Source of the DNA: Alcanivorax sp.
GTDB lineage: Bacteria > Pseudomonadota > Gammaproteobacteria > Pseudomonadales > Alcanivoracaceae
Direction of reading: 5' to 3'
Assembly: GCA_022449455.1 (NCBI GenBank)
Contig: JAKUPL010000008.1
Location: 1 to 64,000, forward strand
DNA length: 64,000 bases
Positions 61,987 to 64,000 of the stretch are shown piece after piece. Position 1 is the first letter of the stretch. Each line of letters starts with the position of its first letter. The position numbers and the translations under genes are program-made. The notes under the pieces were generated by a model that saw only the letters and a list, made by a program, of their open reading frames with translations, did no database searches and was not told where the DNA came from.

Positions 61987-64000
61987 CTATTGCGGCAGGC
62001 CCAAGGCCGGCGACTCGATGCCGCGCGCCTGGTCGATCTTCTCGGCCACTTTGAAGGCCGCGTCGAGTTCACTGATGCCGTGCTGTTGCATGAGTTGGTA
62101 ACGCTCGGCTTTCTCCTCGGGTTCGGTCTGCGCAAGCGCGAGATAGAGGCTCGGTGGCACGGCCCGAAACAGCACTTCCAGGCTCTTGGAGAGGATGACG
62201 CCCTCGGTGAACTTCCCGGCTTCCTTGCGCGCCGAAAGCATCAGCGCCTTCTGCGCAGGCGAGAGTTCGCGGAAGCGGGCGATCTTCTCCACCTCATCGG
62301 GTGGCATCGACAGGCAGATCCACCACTCGATCATGTTGAGCATGGGCTCTGCGGCGCGCGGCAGATCGTCGATGTTTTGTGTGGCGAGCCAGAACCAGGC
62401 CCCCAGCTTGCGCCACATCTTGGTGATCTTCACCACGTAGGGGGCGAGCAGCGGGTTCTTGGTGATGATGTGCCCTTCGTCGGTGACGTTGATGATCGGG
62501 CGGCCCAGGTACTGATCGCGCTCGGCAATGTTGTTCACCGTGCTGATCAGGCTTATGTAGGCAATGGAGAGCTGCGCGTTGTAGCCCTCGCGGGCATAGG
62601 TCGCCAGATCGACCAGGGTGATGTCGGCCTCGGGCCACGGCGAACCGTCGCGGTCGAACATTTCACCGTCCGTGCCTTGGCAGAACATGTCCATGGCGTC
62701 GGCCATCTCCAGCAGTCGCACACGCCGCATTTCCGGCAGCGTCGGGTCCTGGCTGCGCGTGCGCAGCGCATTGCGCACATCGCGCGTGAGCACGGTGCGC
62801 TTCTCGCCATCCTTGCTGTGGCAGTGTTCTGCGGCATCGAGGATGCACTGACGGATCAGCGAGCGGTCGGCCCGCGTCATCCGGGCTTCTTCCTTGTCTT
62901 CGCCACCGGTGATCATCAGCCTCGCGGTGATCTCCAATTCGCCCAGTACGTCGCGCTGCTCATCTGCCTCCATGGCCACAGCATCGGGCGGCAGGTCTTC
63001 GTCCAGGGCATCGGCGTCGAGCGTCTGCACGTCGCTGGGCGTCTCGATCAGCCGGCGCGCATCCGCGAACGGCGCCAGGGTAACGACCGAGCCCGGCGCG
63101 AGCTTGACCCGGTTCACGGTCAGGCCCAGGCGCCGGGCAAAGTCGCTGAACAAGCCAAAGCTGTTGCCGGCCTCGACAATGAACAGGCGGGGTCGGTAGA
63201 TCGCCGTGACCTGATTCAAGAGGTTGTTGAGGGTCGCCGACTTGCCCGAACCCGTCGGGCCGAACAGGAACAGGTGGGCGTTCATCTGCCGGTCCAGGCG
63301 GTTGAGCGGGTCGAAGGTGATCGGCCCGCCGCCGCGGTTGAACATCGTGATGCCGGGGTGCCCCGTACCCTGGGCGCGGCCCCACACCGGCGAGAGGTTC
63401 GCCGCGTGCTGGGCGAACATCAGTTGGGTGTACCACTTGCGCCGATCCTGGCCGGGGTTGTAGCAGCACGGCAGCCAGCGCAGGTAGCTGTTGAGCGGTG
63501 CCACCTCGTCGTCCTCGCGCACCGGCTGCAGGCCAGCGTTGAGCATGACGTTCGCCAGATCCAGGCCGCGTCGGTCCAGTTCCGCCTCATCGCGCCCGCG
63601 CAGGTAGAACGCCAGCGTGCCGCGATAGAGCTTGTGCGCGCTGCCGATCAGGGAACGGGCTTCATGCACGTCCTTGAGCGTCTGCTCCGACGCCAGGGTT
63701 TCGCCGACCGCTTTCTTGGCCAGGTGGTTCAAGTCCGCCTCAAGGACATCCTGCGGCGTGGCGACCATCGTCAGGCAAAGGGTGGTGTCCTCGGGCATCT
63801 GGTCGAACAGCGTGTTGATGGCATCGCCTTTGCGTGTCTCGCCGGTCAGGTGCCCTGTGCCCGGCGGCATGCGCAGGCGGTCGGTGATCAGCACGCGGTG
63901 CGGCAGGCCGTCGAAATGCCAGGTGCCCTGCGCCACGTCGGAGCGCGGCTGGCCGAAGAACAGCCGCTGGCTGAAATCCCGCCCGCTCGCCAATTCGATC
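61987..64000 (-). CDS. Conjugative transfer ATPase, PFL_4706 family / TraC-VirB4 type (partial)
   Basis: The frame runs to the right edge, so the N-terminal part is missing; about 670 residues are seen of ~950 typical for TIGR03744. The Walker A is FLFGPTGSGKSATLNNLLNQ, Walker B region is IINVTDEGHIITKNPLL, and WFWLATQNIDDLP is the sensor-like motif. It energises the type IV mating apparatus on the inner membrane. In-frame TTG at 63991-63993 is not the true start. It leads the block that continues with the DsbA-like gene. Confidence 0.92.
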   Translation of the reverse strand, partial: IELASGRDFSQRLFFGQPRSDVAQGTWHFDGLPHRVLITDRLRMPPGTGHLTGETRKGDAINTLFDQMPEDTTLCLTMVATPQDVLEADLNHLAKKAVGETLASEQTLKDVHEARSLIGSAHKLYRGTLAFYLRGRDEAELDRRGLDLANVMLNAGLQPVREDDEVAPLNSYLRWLPCCYNPGQDRRKWYTQLMFAQHAANLSPVWGRAQGTGHPGITMFNRGGGPITFDPLNRLDRQMNAHLFLFGPTGSGKSATLNNLLNQVTAIYRPRLFIVEAGNSFGLFSDFARRLGLTVNRVKLAPGSVVTLAPFADARRLIETPSDVQTLDADALDEDLPPDAVAMEADEQRDVLGELEITARLMITGGEDKEEARMTRADRSLIRQCILDAAEHCHSKDGEKRTVLTRDVRNALRTRSQDPTLPEMRRVRLLEMADAMDMFCQGTDGEMFDRDGSPWPEADITLVDLATYAREGYNAQLSIAYISLISTVNNIAERDQYLGRPIINVTDEGHIITKNPLLAPYVVKITKMWRKLGAWFWLATQNIDDLPRAAEPMLNMIEWWICLSMPPDEVEKIARFRELSPAQKALMLSARKEAGKFTEGVILSKSLEVLFRAVPPSLYLALAQTEPEEKAERYQLMQQHGISELDAAFKVAEKIDQARGIESPALGLPQ

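Larger units (their letters stand above)
52303..64000 (-). mobile_element. Part of an integrative conjugative element (PFL_47xx/ICEclc-like transfer region)
   Basis: The gene set and order are those of the GI-type conjugation system: MobH TraI relaxase, DUF3742, TraG, PFL_4711, PFL_4710, PFL_4709, RadC, a DsbA-like protein and a VirB4-type ATPase. The rest of the mating-pair genes would lie to the right of the window. The element probably includes the metal operon to the left. I see no integrase or attachment site, so its ends are not defined. Confidence 0.8.

Overview
The window is GC-rich gammaproteobacterial DNA. The tilS-pyrG-kdsA-eno-ftsB-ispD-ispF-truD-pcm-nlpD order and the protein sequences suggest a relative of Alcanivorax/Alloalcanivorax or Pseudomonas. 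The genus is inferred; there is no rRNA or tRNA gene in the window to check it.

Positions 1 to about 31460 are chromosomal core. A partial tilS is followed by a terminator, then pyrG, kdsA and eno (CTP, KDO and glycolysis) and a tightly overlapping run: ftsB, ispD, ispF, truD, pcm, a DUF368 lipid-carrier translocase gene, nlpD and a fieF-type metal exporter. surE and rpoS, often found in this run in related bacteria, are not here. A minus-strand MMPL/RND exporter, a divergent SRPBCC/AraC pair, a fructosamine-kinase-like gene, pdxB and an NAD-kinase-like gene with its small divergent partner follow. Next comes a two-partner secretion locus: a TpsB/CdiB transporter, a 2452-residue TpsA/CdiA-like exoprotein and an overlapping AT-rich small membrane protein that looks like an immunity gene. 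Slt, RsmC and a periplasm-directed LigE-type ligase close the core.

Positions about 31460 to 33280 hold two toxin-first type II toxin-antitoxin modules. Each is followed by a copy of a ~100-bp repeat, and a decayed third antitoxin lies between them.

Positions about 33280 to 52300 are a mosaic accessory region. It holds LysR-like and XRE regulators, a WYL regulator, a PLD/SNF2 helicase pseudogene broken by a frameshift and by truncation, a Tn3-family transposase remnant with one 38-bp terminal repeat, and the tail of a DUF3363 relaxase. A long, translationally coupled metal-resistance operon follows. It encodes a His-rich secreted protein, CzcC-, CzcB- and CzcA-like efflux proteins, GtrA, a GT2 and a GT39-type glycosyltransferase, and a P1B-4 ATPase, and is followed by a 3'-altered LysR gene.

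Positions 52303 to 64000 are conjugation genes of an integrative conjugative element of the PFL_47xx/ICEclc-like class: a MobH TraI relaxase, a PrlF-YhaV toxin-antitoxin pair, DUF3742, TraG, PFL_4711, PFL_4710, PFL_4709, RadC, a DsbA-like protein and a VirB4-type ATPase that runs off the window. The metal operon is probably cargo of this element. No integrase, attachment site, tRNA, rRNA or CRISPR array was seen.
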